From Dorea sp. D27 (GTDB lineage: Bacteria; Bacillota; Clostridia; Lachnospirales; Lachnospiraceae), in the NCBI RefSeq assembly GCF_001185345.1, contig NZ_KQ236743.1, positions 1,265,263-1,329,262 of the forward strand: DNA of 64,000 nt. The letters run 5' to 3'. The position numbers were made by a program, and so were the translations under genes. This document shows, piece after piece, positions 44,474 through 52,906 of this stretch (position 1 is the first letter of the stretch; each line of letters opens with the position of its first letter). The notes below the pieces were generated by a model. The model saw only the letters and a list, made by a program, of their open reading frames with translations. It did no database searches and was not told the DNA's origin.

Positions 44474-44857
44474 TTACCGGCTTCTTCTCGCAGTCATTTC
44501 AACTTCTATCTTTGCGCCCCCCACAAGAGCAGTAACTCCAACCGTACTCCGCGCCGGATAAGGCTCTGTAAATTGCTCCGCATATACTGCATTCATCGCC
44601 TCGAAATCATTCATATCCGCCAGGTATACGTTGACCTTCTGCACGTCATCCGGTGTCAGTCCCGCTTCTTCCAACACATGGAACAGGTTGGAGAAGCTCT
44701 GCCTTGTCTGGACGGCGATATCTCCTTGTACCAGCTGTCCGGTTGCCGGATCGATTGGCGTCTGTCCGGATAAGAACACGAAGCCGTCCGCATCTGCAGC
44801 ATGTGAATACGGCCCTGTCTTCCCTGCATTCTGAGACATCACAACTTTTCTGCCCAT
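44474..44857 (-). CDS. RidA (YjgF/YER057c/UK114) family protein
   Basis: A 127-residue RidA-type protein with GPYSHAADADGFVFLSGQ, the conserved Arg near the C-terminus in YPARSTVGV, and VEMTA. RidA proteins hydrolyse reactive imines or enamines, and some are ring-opening deaminases. It stands between allE and allD in the operon, which suggests it removes an imine formed from ureidoglycine or by the DAO-type enzyme, or a carbamoyl derivative. The ATG at 44857 is chosen; the upstream open frame overlaps allE. Confidence 0.9.
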   Translation of the reverse strand: MGRKVVMSQNAGKTGPYSHAADADGFVFLSGQTPIDPATGQLVQGDIAVQTRQSFSNLFHVLEEAGLTPDDVQKVNVYLADMNDFEAMNAVYAEQFTEPYPARSTVGVTALVGGAKIEVEMTARRSR

Positions 44858-44882
44858 CTTATCTTTCTGCCTTTCCCCGGTT

Positions 44883-45671
44883 TTATAATACCACGTCTCT
44901 GTTACAGTCTTTGGAGTAGATATAAGCGAAGTCTTCCTCACGGCCTACTGCGTAACAAGCCTGTGGGCAATATGCATCCAGGAACATATAATCGCCTGCT
45001 TTGACTGGTACCCATTCGTCATCTACACGGTACATGCCCTTGCCCTGCAGGAAATACATTCCATGCTCCTGTACATGCGTCTCGATATAGCCATGTGACG
45101 CACCAAGCTTAAATTTGAGAATGTGCATATTCATATCAAATCCAAAATCACCTGCAGCCGGAAGGAAATCTTTGATATGGCAGTTCTCCATCCCTTCATA
45201 TTCGATCCATGGCAGGTCGTTAGCATTGCCCACAACCGTGTATGCACTGTAGCCTTCCACTCGTTCGTATCTGCGTTTGTATACAAAAAGCTTAGCCTCT
45301 TCCTTGCCCTTGTTCTCAAAAGATACTACGTTGCTTTCAGGTGAGAAGATATATCCGCCTGCTGTGAGCGCTTCTTCTTTATCCGCATTTTTAACCGTAA
45401 CTTCGCCTGATATCACATACAGAAACGTCTCCAGCCCTTCACCGCCGATTCCGCTGTTCTTGCCGCCTTCTCTTGCCGTCACGAGATAATCGGCAAAAGA
45501 TGCTCCCATCGCCGGTGAGCCAAGGATTGTCACGTCACAGTTCTCGTAGCCCGGGATGCTGTTCTTCACAAGTCCGTCTGGCTCAAGAAGCACATAATTC
45601 TCTTTCTTGATTACGGAACGTGTCATCAAAAGCTCCTCACGGTACCCTACCTGATCGTTTAAATAACTCAT
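44883..45671 (-). CDS. allE: (S)-ureidoglycine aminohydrolase AllE (bicupin)
   Basis: A 262-residue bicupin. It has SRA-type features of the YlbA/AllE family: VLLEPDGLVKNSIPGYENCDV near the start, GLETFLYVISGEV in the first cupin, and metal-site residues in ETHVQEHGMYFLQGKG in the second, with AGDYMFLDAYCPQ. The enzyme releases ammonia from (S)-ureidoglycine to give (S)-ureidoglycolate, using Mn2+. It is the first gene of a nine-gene operon. AGAGGAA precedes the ATG; the promoter is at 45735-45763 and a TGGTCAACCA site lies between. Confidence 0.93.
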   Translation of the reverse strand: MSYLNDQVGYREELLMTRSVIKKENYVLLEPDGLVKNSIPGYENCDVTILGSPAMGASFADYLVTAREGGKNSGIGGEGLETFLYVISGEVTVKNADKEEALTAGGYIFSPESNVVSFENKGKEEAKLFVYKRRYERVEGYSAYTVVGNANDLPWIEYEGMENCHIKDFLPAAGDFGFDMNMHILKFKLGASHGYIETHVQEHGMYFLQGKGMYRVDDEWVPVKAGDYMFLDAYCPQACYAVGREEDFAYIYSKDCNRDVVL

Positions 45672-45710
45672 TTTTAATTCCTCTCTTTCTTTCCTCTTAA
45701 TTTGCTCTAG

Positions 45711-45720
45711 TGGTCAACCA
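45711..45720. promoter_or_regulatory. Candidate operator TGGTCAACCA at the allE promoter
   Basis: A 10-base near-perfect palindrome just downstream of the predicted start site. A perfect version, TGGTTAACCA, lies at the other catabolic promoter (52682-52691). TGGT...ACCA half-sites are typical for FCD-type GntR regulators. Confidence 0.5.
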
Positions 45721-45734
45721 GTTTTTATACCACA

Positions 45735-45763
45735 ATTATGACAACTAATTCCTGATTTTTCAA
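45735..45763 (-). promoter_or_regulatory. Promoter of the allE operon
   Basis: Minus-strand TTGAAA (45763-45758) and CATAAT (45740-45735) are 17 bases apart. Confidence 0.6.
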
Positions 45764-45851
45764 TTATTATTATTGAGAAAACCGAACCGAATTTTTATCA
45801 ACTTTATACCCCATTGTCATTTTTTTCACATGTCTGCCTGCCCCGGTTTTA

Positions 45852-45860
45852 TGTTATAAT
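45852..45860 (+). promoter_or_regulatory. Extended -10 promoter element for the alpha/beta hydrolase gene
   Basis: TGTTATAAT (TGN plus TATAAT) with no good -35 box; it lies about 170 bases before the start codon. Confidence 0.45.
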
Positions 45861-46029
45861 ATCTTTATTGCAGCGACAGCCGGCTCACTTCCGGCACAAG
45901 GGTATCATTTTGTAGATATTTATCCGCAGCAGACAAAAATATATGCACCTCGCTGCACGTTATCTGTGTTATCTATATGCTTCATCGATATGCCCCGGCT
46001 AAAATGAGGATTGAAAGGAGACTTACAAA

Positions 46030-46884
46030 ATGCTAGAGAAAAAAGTGATAGAAATAAGCAATACATTATACCAGAAACATGCCACCCTCTATGCAGACAG
46101 CAGTGCCGTGCCCAGAGCCTGTATACTGTATTTCCATGGAGGCGGGCTTTTATACGGGGAAAGGGATGACCTTCCCAAACTCCATATCGACACGCTGACA
46201 GGCGCAGGATATATCATCATCTCATATGACTATCCCCTTGCGCCGGCGGCAAAGCTTACTACGATCCTGGATGATGTCTCTTCTTCCATCTCGCACTATG
46301 TAGAATGCTCTGAAATGTACTGTGACGGTGAACTTCCTTTCTTCCTCTGGGGGCGTTCCGCGGGCGCATACCTCTGTCTTCTGGCCGCCGCTCAGGGTGA
46401 CCTTCCTACCGCCCCGAAGGGCATCCTTTCCTACTATGGATACGGCTTTCTCTGCGACGGCTGGTTTGAAACGCCAAGCAGCTACTATCGTTCTCTTCCT
46501 CCGGTGGAAGCCTCCTGCCTGGACAGCGCCGGGACAGAGCTTCGGGCTATTGGAAGCATGGACACGCATTACAGCATCTATGTCTATGCAAGGCAGACCG
46601 GCCGGTGGCGGGCGCTGCTGTACGAAGGCCGCGAGAAATACTTCTATCTGGACTATACCCTGCGTACATGCACCTCTCTGCCATGTCCGCTGTTCTGTGC
46701 ACACAGCACGAACGACCCAGATGTCCCGTATGAAGAATTCCTGGCACTTACGGGCCGATATGCCGCAAAACAGTTTATCGCGGCCGGCGGTACCCACGAT
46801 TTCGACCGGATCGAAGACGATCCGTTTACGAAAAGCCTTCTCGAAGAGACGCTGAAGTTCCTCGACGAAGCCCTGGATACGTAA
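46030..46884 (+). CDS. Alpha/beta hydrolase, esterase/lipase-like
   Basis: A 284-residue alpha/beta-hydrolase of the hormone-sensitive-lipase-like type. The oxyanion-hole motif is YFHGGGLLYG, nucleophile S110 is in WGRSAGAY, the acid is probably the Asp in STNDPDVPYE and the His is in GGTHDF. There is no signal peptide. AAAGGAGACTTACAAA precedes the ATG. It is transcribed divergently from the allE operon and ends at a terminator before the NCS1 gene, so it is a single-gene insertion in the allantoin island. A substrate cannot be given. Confidence 0.88.
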   Translation: MLEKKVIEISNTLYQKHATLYADSSAVPRACILYFHGGGLLYGERDDLPKLHIDTLTGAGYIIISYDYPLAPAAKLTTILDDVSSSISHYVECSEMYCDGELPFFLWGRSAGAYLCLLAAAQGDLPTAPKGILSYYGYGFLCDGWFETPSSYYRSLPPVEASCLDSAGTELRAIGSMDTHYSIYVYARQTGRWRALLYEGREKYFYLDYTLRTCTSLPCPLFCAHSTNDPDVPYEEFLALTGRYAAKQFIAAGGTHDFDRIEDDPFTKSLLEETLKFLDEALDT

Positions 46885-46975
46885 AGCAGCGCTAGATTAA
46901 AATCCCAGTTTGTGGTTCCCATTCTGAATCCATATAATGCATAGTTACAAAATATCAATTTAGTAACAACCTAAT

Positions 46976-47016
46976 AAGCCACCAGATATATTAAATTATC
47001 TGATGGCTTGTATTTT
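46976..47016 (+). terminator. Terminator between the alpha/beta hydrolase and NCS1 genes
   Basis: A 13-bp stem with one mismatch (46976-46988 with 46997-47009) followed by GTATTTTTATT. It may also stop the leftward transcript from the NCS1 gene. Confidence 0.7.
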
Positions 47017-47051
47017 TATTCAGCGTTTGAATAAAGAAAATAGGAAAATCT

Positions 47052-48416
47052 TTACTCCCCAAATATTGTCCCTTTCCGGAATGGCGCCGAGCTCTTCATC
47101 GTCTTCATCAGGAAGTAGTAGACAAGCCCTGTCGGTATGAGGCTTATGTACCATGACAGTTCTACGATGAGCAGCGAGCAGAGGGAGCCCACGACTATCG
47201 CGATGATGGCCGCCCAGTTGACGCCTTTGTATATGCCCTGCTTGTCATACATGTTGTTGATATCCAGCTTCTTCTTGCGAAGGATATAGTAGTCTACTGC
47301 CATGACCGCGAAGATTGGTCCGAGGAACGCGGAGTAGAACTGGGTAAACAGGCTAAGCCCTGCCGCCGACTGGTCTGTCACAAGTTTCCATGGCATGCAG
47401 CACGCAGAGAGGATTCCGACGACGACTGTGGCGTGCGACCATTTCATGTGGAAGGATTCCATCAATACGTAAGACGGAGGCACGATATTGTTCAGTACGT
47501 TCGTCGTCACCTGGGCAAAGGCGATGAACAGAAGCGTCACGATTGTCAGGAACTTGCTCCCCATCGTCGTAGAGAACACGACGACCGGATCGCTGTTGCC
47601 TGTCGCAGCAGTGACAAGCAGACCAATAAGTCCCATAAACAATGTTACCGGCAGGATTGCCACTGTGTAGATACTTGCTGTGCGCACAGACTTCACATGT
47701 TCCTTCAGGTTACGGGAATAGTCTGATGCGTTGATAATCATAGTCGAATAGATGCCCAGGAAGGAGGTCGTGGCGGCCCAGAACGGCATCCCCCAAGTAC
47801 CCTTTATTCCAGAGAACACGTCATCAATCTCTGTCGCAAACTGCGTCTTCACCACGTACAGCATATAAGCCAGTATAGCGATGATGAATACACAGGAAAT
47901 ATTCTCCAGCCATTTGATTCCCTCAAAACCTTTGATTGCAAGCGCTACCTGCAGAAGCGTAAACAACGCATAGACGACCGGCAGATTGTCAAATCCAAAT
48001 AAGATCTTGAAACAGCTGTTGATGGCCCCGGCTCCTACCCAGCTCTGGAATCCGAACCAGATAATCGCAGGCACGCCTCTGAGCAGTCCCGGTATCTTGA
48101 CGCCTGCCGTTCCAAAGCTGCTTCTGAGCTGCACCGTGTAAGGTATCCCATACTTATGTCCGCAGTTGCCGATTACAACGAGTGCAATGGCGATAACGAG
48201 GCATCCTATGATCATGGCGAGAATCGCCTGCCCTACTGTCAGTACCCCAATCAGTCCCGCACCCATGGAGAACGTACCGATAGATACGCACCCTCCCATA
48301 AAGCTTGCCGCATAGGATAATGATCCCATGATACGTTTCTTGGTCGGCTGAAGATCCGGATCCACATTCTTGACGAGTTCCGGGTTCAGATTCATATTTT
48401 CAACGATATTACTCAT
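47052..48416 (-). CDS. NCS1-family permease, probable allantoin transporter (copy a)
   Basis: A 454-residue secondary transporter with about 12 membrane helices. NCS1 features: the N-terminal MGSLSYAASFMGGCVSIGTFSMG helix start (first 20 residues), GLLRGVPAIIWFGFQSWVGA and NASDYSRNLK. The family carries allantoin, uracil, cytosine and hydantoins with H+ or Na+. I place the start at ATG 48416 behind GGAGAGAAG. It follows allantoinase copy 1 by 28 bases and is about half identical by eye to the second NCS1 copy at 49834. Confidence 0.88.
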   Translation of the reverse strand: MSNIVENMNLNPELVKNVDPDLQPTKKRIMGSLSYAASFMGGCVSIGTFSMGAGLIGVLTVGQAILAMIIGCLVIAIALVVIGNCGHKYGIPYTVQLRSSFGTAGVKIPGLLRGVPAIIWFGFQSWVGAGAINSCFKILFGFDNLPVVYALFTLLQVALAIKGFEGIKWLENISCVFIIAILAYMLYVVKTQFATEIDDVFSGIKGTWGMPFWAATTSFLGIYSTMIINASDYSRNLKEHVKSVRTASIYTVAILPVTLFMGLIGLLVTAATGNSDPVVVFSTTMGSKFLTIVTLLFIAFAQVTTNVLNNIVPPSYVLMESFHMKWSHATVVVGILSACCMPWKLVTDQSAAGLSLFTQFYSAFLGPIFAVMAVDYYILRKKKLDINNMYDKQGIYKGVNWAAIIAIVVGSLCSLLIVELSWYISLIPTGLVYYFLMKTMKSSAPFRKGTIFGE

Positions 48417-48444
48417 CTTCTCTCTCCTTTCGATATGCACAGGC

Positions 48445-49818
48445 TTAGCTTAATCGTCTGATCAATTCGCCAACGCCCTTTTCTGCTGTAATCTTTCCGT
48501 CTTCGGCAACGACATTTCCGCGGATAACCGTACATACCGGCTGCCCTTTGCCCTTCATGCCGACAAATGCAGATATTTTATTTACATACAGGAGAGAATC
48601 ACTTGTTATCTCCCATTCTTTCTGCGGGTCAACGATTACCAGATCCGCGTCAAATCCAGGCTTGATCTCCCCTTTTCTGCCATAGATTCCGAAAGCTCTC
48701 GCCGGGAGCTTTGCCATAGCATTGGCGAGCACAGTCGGGCTCACGCCCCTCTTGACGCACCCTTCATTGAATGCTACCTGGAAGCCGCTCTGGATTCCAC
48801 TGATGCCGCCCCATACATCGAACACATTCTCTATCTTATTGCCAAGGATTTCCTTAAACTTCTCCTCATAGGAACACGGGGAATGGTCGCTTGCGATTCC
48901 GCTGAACGTACCGTCTTCTACGTACGTCCACAATCGGTCTACTTCCTCCTTCGAGCGGAGCGGAGGGGCGCATTTGAACATCGGTCCATTTTCTATCACG
49001 TCCCTGTCCGTGAGACTTAAGTAATGGGAACATGTTTCTGCCGTTATATCATAGCCTTCCTGCTGTGCATCCTTAATCTTTTGTGCCACATCCGGGCTGC
49101 TCACATGGCAGATATGTACCTTGCACCCCGTCGCCTTGGCAAGCTCGATCATGTCTACGGTCGCTACCATCTCGGCGATGACCGGTCTGGAATCCAGAAA
49201 GCCCTGCCAGTCAAGGCGGCCTTCCTTTTTCATCCTGGCCTCCTGCCATTTGATCATGGAAAAGTCTTCACAGTGAAAGCCTGCCCGGCCGCCAAATTCT
49301 CTGATGCGCTGCATCGCCTCATACGCCTGCCCGTAATTCAAGGAACTATAATCCGGGGATACGGGACCGATAAATGATTTGAACGCTACACATCCTTTGT
49401 CGTGCATCCCTTTTAAATCCTCAAAATTATCAGGTACGAGGCCTCCCCAGAAGCAATAGTCTGAGTAGGCATTGCTGTCCACTTTTTCCACCTTCCGGTC
49501 AAACAGGTCTGCATTCGTCATGGCCGGCTCGTTCTGCAGCGGCATATCGATAATCGTCGTATAGCCGCCGACCGCGGCCGCGGCCGTACCATGTTCATAA
49601 TCTTCCCGCCACTCATAGCCAGGGTCATTCAGATGTGCGTGCGTATCGATGGCTCCGGGGAACACATAGTTCCCCTTCGCGTCTATGACTTTTGAAGCCT
49701 CAGGCTCGATGCCGGCTGCCAGCACGGCTGCTATTTTACCGTCTTTTACGGCTATATTCCCTTCTGAGACAGCATCTGCCGTTACAATTTTTCCATTTTT
49801 CACTAGAACATCATACAT
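48445..49818 (-). CDS. allB: Allantoinase (cyclic amidohydrolase, copy 1)
   Basis: A 457-residue metal-dependent cyclic amidohydrolase. The two zinc ions are held by H60 and H62 in DTHAHLNDPG, the carboxylated Lys K147 in VAFKSFIG, H182 in FHCED, a His in HICHVS, and the Asp in ASDHSP. Allantoinase opens the hydantoin ring of allantoin to allantoate. Dihydropyrimidinase and hydantoinase are close relatives, but LNDPG/WREDYEHGT and the all-gene context favour allantoin. It lies between the two NCS1 genes, suggesting duplication of an allantoinase-permease pair. Confidence 0.88.
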   Translation of the reverse strand: MYDVLVKNGKIVTADAVSEGNIAVKDGKIAAVLAAGIEPEASKVIDAKGNYVFPGAIDTHAHLNDPGYEWREDYEHGTAAAAVGGYTTIIDMPLQNEPAMTNADLFDRKVEKVDSNAYSDYCFWGGLVPDNFEDLKGMHDKGCVAFKSFIGPVSPDYSSLNYGQAYEAMQRIREFGGRAGFHCEDFSMIKWQEARMKKEGRLDWQGFLDSRPVIAEMVATVDMIELAKATGCKVHICHVSSPDVAQKIKDAQQEGYDITAETCSHYLSLTDRDVIENGPMFKCAPPLRSKEEVDRLWTYVEDGTFSGIASDHSPCSYEEKFKEILGNKIENVFDVWGGISGIQSGFQVAFNEGCVKRGVSPTVLANAMAKLPARAFGIYGRKGEIKPGFDADLVIVDPQKEWEITSDSLLYVNKISAFVGMKGKGQPVCTVIRGNVVAEDGKITAEKGVGELIRRLS

Positions 49819-49833
49819 ATGTATTGCCTCCTA

Positions 49834-51195
49834 TCACTTCTCGAGAGAAGTTCCTTTCCTGAAACGTCCGCATGACGGCATCTTCTTCATACAGAAATAG
49901 TATACCAGCCCTGTCGGTATCGTGGCTGTAAAGAAGGATATGTCTACATTGATCAGCCCGATGACCGCGCCTACGGCCGTCGCTATGATGGCTGCCCAGT
50001 TGATGCCGGCATGGTTTCCTTTATCATCATACAAGTCATCCAGTTTCTCTCCCTCGATCTTACCCCTGTGCATAATATAGTAATCTGTTACCAGAACTGC
50101 AAATATCGGTCCGAAGAACGCTGTATAGACCTTGACGAACAGGTCTAATCCTGCAGCCGAGCTGTCATTTGTCAGAATCCATGGACAAGTGCAGACGGCC
50201 AGGACACCGACAAGGATAACCGCTGTCCTGTGCTTCATCTTAAACGCGTCCATAAATGCATAGGCCGGCGGTACGACATTGCTGGCAAGGTTTGTCGTCA
50301 TCTGTGCAAATAAGATGAAACCGAGTGTTGCAACTAAGAGCACTTTGTTATTAACCATCTGTGAAAATGCATTGATCGGGTTTGCGATACCTGTGGCGGT
50401 AGAAGCCATCGCGCCTATGAGGCCAAGCAGCACCGTCGTAGGAACCATGGCGATAAAGTAAGCGACACCGCGCTTTCCTACGGAGAAGCCACCCTTCAGC
50501 TCACGGGAGTAGTCACCTGCATTGAGCATGACTGTCGTACTGTTGCCAAAGAATGCTATGATAGCTGCAATAAACGGCATCCCCCAGGAGCCTTCCCTGC
50601 TGATGAGCTTGTCGCCGATAACGCCCCAGTACTGGGTAACACATACATAGAGCATGTAGAGCATCGCGCATACGATGACGACACCGCCTACATTTTCCAC
50701 CCATTTGATTCCATGGAAGCCCTTTACCGACAGGATAATCTGGAGCACCTGGAACAAGATGAAGAACAATACGACATTGTCATATCCGAAGATTGCTATG
50801 GATATCTGGTTGATTGCAGATCCCCCGAGCCATGTCTGAAACCCATACCACACGATTGCAGGCAGCCCACGAATCATTACAGGTACGATATTACCTTTTG
50901 TACCATATGCGCTCTTCAGCTGTATCGCGTACGGCGCACCTGACTTATAACTGAAACGGTCGTTCACGCAGATGCCGATAACGAGAATAGTCGAACCTAT
51001 CAGCACGGCCAGGAACACCTGCATAAGGTTAAGTCCTTTGTCAAGCTGTGCAGAACCCATCGTCAGCGTGCCGATGGAGATGCATCCGCCAAGCCAGAGC
51101 ATCAGATAGGACCCCCATCCCATGATTCTGTCTTTTTCCTGAATCGGCGCCAGTGAGCCGGATTCTTTCTTCACTTCTTTATTTACATCACTCAT
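49834..51195 (-). CDS. NCS1-family permease, probable allantoin transporter (copy b)
   Basis: A 453-residue NCS1 transporter with about 12 membrane helices, paralogous to the copy at 47052. Matching segments include LGGCISIGTLTMGSAQ, RGLPAIVWYGFQTWLGG and NAGDYSRELKGG. The N-terminal tail is charged (MSDVNKEVKKES). It is co-transcribed with the two allantoinase genes (27 bases after one and 15 before the other). Two related permeases may differ in substrate or stereospecificity. Confidence 0.88.
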   Translation of the reverse strand: MSDVNKEVKKESGSLAPIQEKDRIMGWGSYLMLWLGGCISIGTLTMGSAQLDKGLNLMQVFLAVLIGSTILVIGICVNDRFSYKSGAPYAIQLKSAYGTKGNIVPVMIRGLPAIVWYGFQTWLGGSAINQISIAIFGYDNVVLFFILFQVLQIILSVKGFHGIKWVENVGGVVIVCAMLYMLYVCVTQYWGVIGDKLISREGSWGMPFIAAIIAFFGNSTTVMLNAGDYSRELKGGFSVGKRGVAYFIAMVPTTVLLGLIGAMASTATGIANPINAFSQMVNNKVLLVATLGFILFAQMTTNLASNVVPPAYAFMDAFKMKHRTAVILVGVLAVCTCPWILTNDSSAAGLDLFVKVYTAFFGPIFAVLVTDYYIMHRGKIEGEKLDDLYDDKGNHAGINWAAIIATAVGAVIGLINVDISFFTATIPTGLVYYFCMKKMPSCGRFRKGTSLEK

Positions 51196-51222
51196 AATCT
51201 CTCTCCTTCATTCCTTCTTTTG

Positions 51223-52632
51223 TTATCTTGCGTCTGCCGGAGTCACATACCTTCCATATCCCACCGCATCTTCTTTGTAGCTGCCATCGGCAGCTACAAC
51301 TTTACCGCGGATGATCGTATATACAGGAGCACCTTTTCCTTCCAGTCCGTCAAAGCAGGATACATGCCCTTTCGTCAGCAGCTCTTCCTGCCTGCATTTC
51401 CATGCTTTATCCGGATCCACGATAACGATGTCACCGTCGAATCCAAGCTCGAACGCACCTTTCTTTCCATACAGCCCGAACACTTTAGCCGGGTTGTAAT
51501 CCATCACTTTTGCAATCAGGGTCGGGCTTAAGCCTTTCTTGTTGACAACCATGTCAAACATCATCGGCAGGAAGAACTGGATTGCATTCAAGCCGCCCCA
51601 TGCATGCCATATATCCTTTGTCGCATTGTCCTTCTCTTCATCTGCCGCTGGAGAATGATCGCTGCCCACACAGGATAACGTCCCGTCCAGCACATAGTCC
51701 CAAAGCTTTTCCATGTCGTCTTTCGTGCGCATCGGAGGGGTGCATTTTGCCGGGGCACCTTTCTCGAATACAAAGTCTTCTGTAAACCCTAGATAGTGCG
51801 GACAGGTCTCTGCCGTAATCGGAAGCCCTTCATGGATAGCATCTTTTACCACCTGTGCCACCATCGGATGGCTCACATGGCAGATATGTACACGGCCGCC
51901 GGTCGCGCGGGCCATATCGATCACGTTTTTCGTGGCTACATATTCCGTCCATACATCATGGGAATCGAGGAAATCCCTGATCTTCTCTTCACCACTTCTG
52001 CCTTCTCTTGCCTTTGCCTCTTTCTCACGCTCCAGTACCTGGCCGAACTCTTCACAGTGGAATCCGCAAAGTGCATCGTATGGCTTCAGTATCTCCAGCG
52101 CCTTTCTCACATTTCCCATATTGACAGTAGGGAACAGGTCGCCATTTGGACATGTGAAGCCTTTGAATGCCGCCACGCCGCAGTTATGCAGATCCACCAG
52201 GTCATTCATATTGTTCTTCACAGAACCCGGCTGATTGTCGTAATCTCCTACGATACCGCCCCAAAGCGCGAAATCAATCACCGAATGCTTGCTGATACGT
52301 CCCATCTTCAGGTCAAAAATCTCTTTGTTCATTAGAGAAGGGTCATTGTTCAGCGGCATGTCGATCAGGCACGTGCAGCCTGCCACAGCCGCCGCTCTGG
52401 AACCGGTCTCGAAATCCTCCCGGTACTCGAATCCCGGCTCGTTAAGATGCGCATGGCAGTCGATGATACCCGGAAACACATAGTTCCCCTTTGCATCGAT
52501 AACTTCTTTTGCCTCTGCATCTGTTCCTTTTGCAAGAAAAGCGGAATACACGCCGTCCTTCACTGCAATATCAGCCTCATAAATTCTGTCCGGTGTTACA
52601 AGCTTTCCGTTTTTTACTACTAAATCATACAT
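51223..52632 (-). CDS. Allantoinase/hydantoinase-type cyclic amidohydrolase (copy 2)
   Basis: A 469-residue paralogue of copy 1. Metal ligands are intact: H60 and H62 in DCHAHLNEPG, K157 in VAAFKGFT, a His in GFHCEEF, HICHVS, and Asp in GSDHSPA. It is more divergent from copy 1 in the central region (an insert near GEEKIRDFLDSHD), so it may open allantoin of the other handedness or another hydantoin. The ATG at 52632 follows AAGGAGGAAAGCG. It is the first gene of the allantoinase-NCS1 operon. Confidence 0.85.
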   Translation of the reverse strand: MYDLVVKNGKLVTPDRIYEADIAVKDGVYSAFLAKGTDAEAKEVIDAKGNYVFPGIIDCHAHLNEPGFEYREDFETGSRAAAVAGCTCLIDMPLNNDPSLMNKEIFDLKMGRISKHSVIDFALWGGIVGDYDNQPGSVKNNMNDLVDLHNCGVAAFKGFTCPNGDLFPTVNMGNVRKALEILKPYDALCGFHCEEFGQVLEREKEAKAREGRSGEEKIRDFLDSHDVWTEYVATKNVIDMARATGGRVHICHVSHPMVAQVVKDAIHEGLPITAETCPHYLGFTEDFVFEKGAPAKCTPPMRTKDDMEKLWDYVLDGTLSCVGSDHSPAADEEKDNATKDIWHAWGGLNAIQFFLPMMFDMVVNKKGLSPTLIAKVMDYNPAKVFGLYGKKGAFELGFDGDIVIVDPDKAWKCRQEELLTKGHVSCFDGLEGKGAPVYTIIRGKVVAADGSYKEDAVGYGRYVTPADAR

Positions 52633-52681
52633 CGCTTTCCTCCTTGTCAAAGGTACCAATTGTCTTTTTTTTATCATACTC

Positions 52682-52691
52682 TGGTTAACCA
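52682..52691. promoter_or_regulatory. Palindromic operator TGGTTAACCA at the allantoinase operon promoter
   Basis: A perfect 10-bp palindrome 50 bases before the allantoinase start, at the predicted transcription start. One base differs from the site at 45711-45720. Confidence 0.55.
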
Positions 52692-52694
52692 TTT

Positions 52695-52724
52695 ATTACA
52701 TAACTTGTATTTTATTAGATACAA
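52695..52724 (-). promoter_or_regulatory. Predicted promoter of the allantoinase-NCS1 operon
   Basis: Minus-strand TTGTAT (52724-52719) and TGTAAT (52700-52695), 18 bases apart. The -35 box is part of an inverted repeat TTGTAT / ATACAA (52705-52724), another possible regulator contact. Confidence 0.5.
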
Positions 52725-52810
52725 TCGAGAAAAACAATGACATGAAACCGGGAAAAAATAGCGTTTTTTTGTCTGATATGTATAAAAATAATTATCATTT
52801 AATTTATTTT

Positions 52811-52839
52811 TTGTAATTTATTCTATTATTTGATAGAAT
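52811..52839 (+). promoter_or_regulatory. Promoter of the allH-type gene
   Basis: TTGTAA (52811-52816), a 17-base spacer and TAGAAT (52834-52839), divergent from the allantoinase operon. Confidence 0.6.
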
Positions 52840-52906
52840 CAATTATTAGATTGGAGTCCGGCTTCATGACTCCGCCTACCACATCCAGCTAAGGAGCTGT
52901 TACGCT

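Larger units (their letters stand above)
45672..46029. other. 358-base divergent intergenic region between allE and the alpha/beta hydrolase gene
   Basis: AT-rich stretch without coding potential. It holds the allE promoter and a TGGTCAACCA palindrome on the left, and an extended -10 element for the rightward gene at 45852-45860. The long leader (about 165 bases) of the rightward gene shows no recognised riboswitch. Confidence 0.7.

Noticed and set aside
45861..46029. Riboswitch in the long leader of the alpha/beta hydrolase gene
   Set aside because: No purine, guanidine or other known riboswitch core could be matched; only short scattered complementarity is present.
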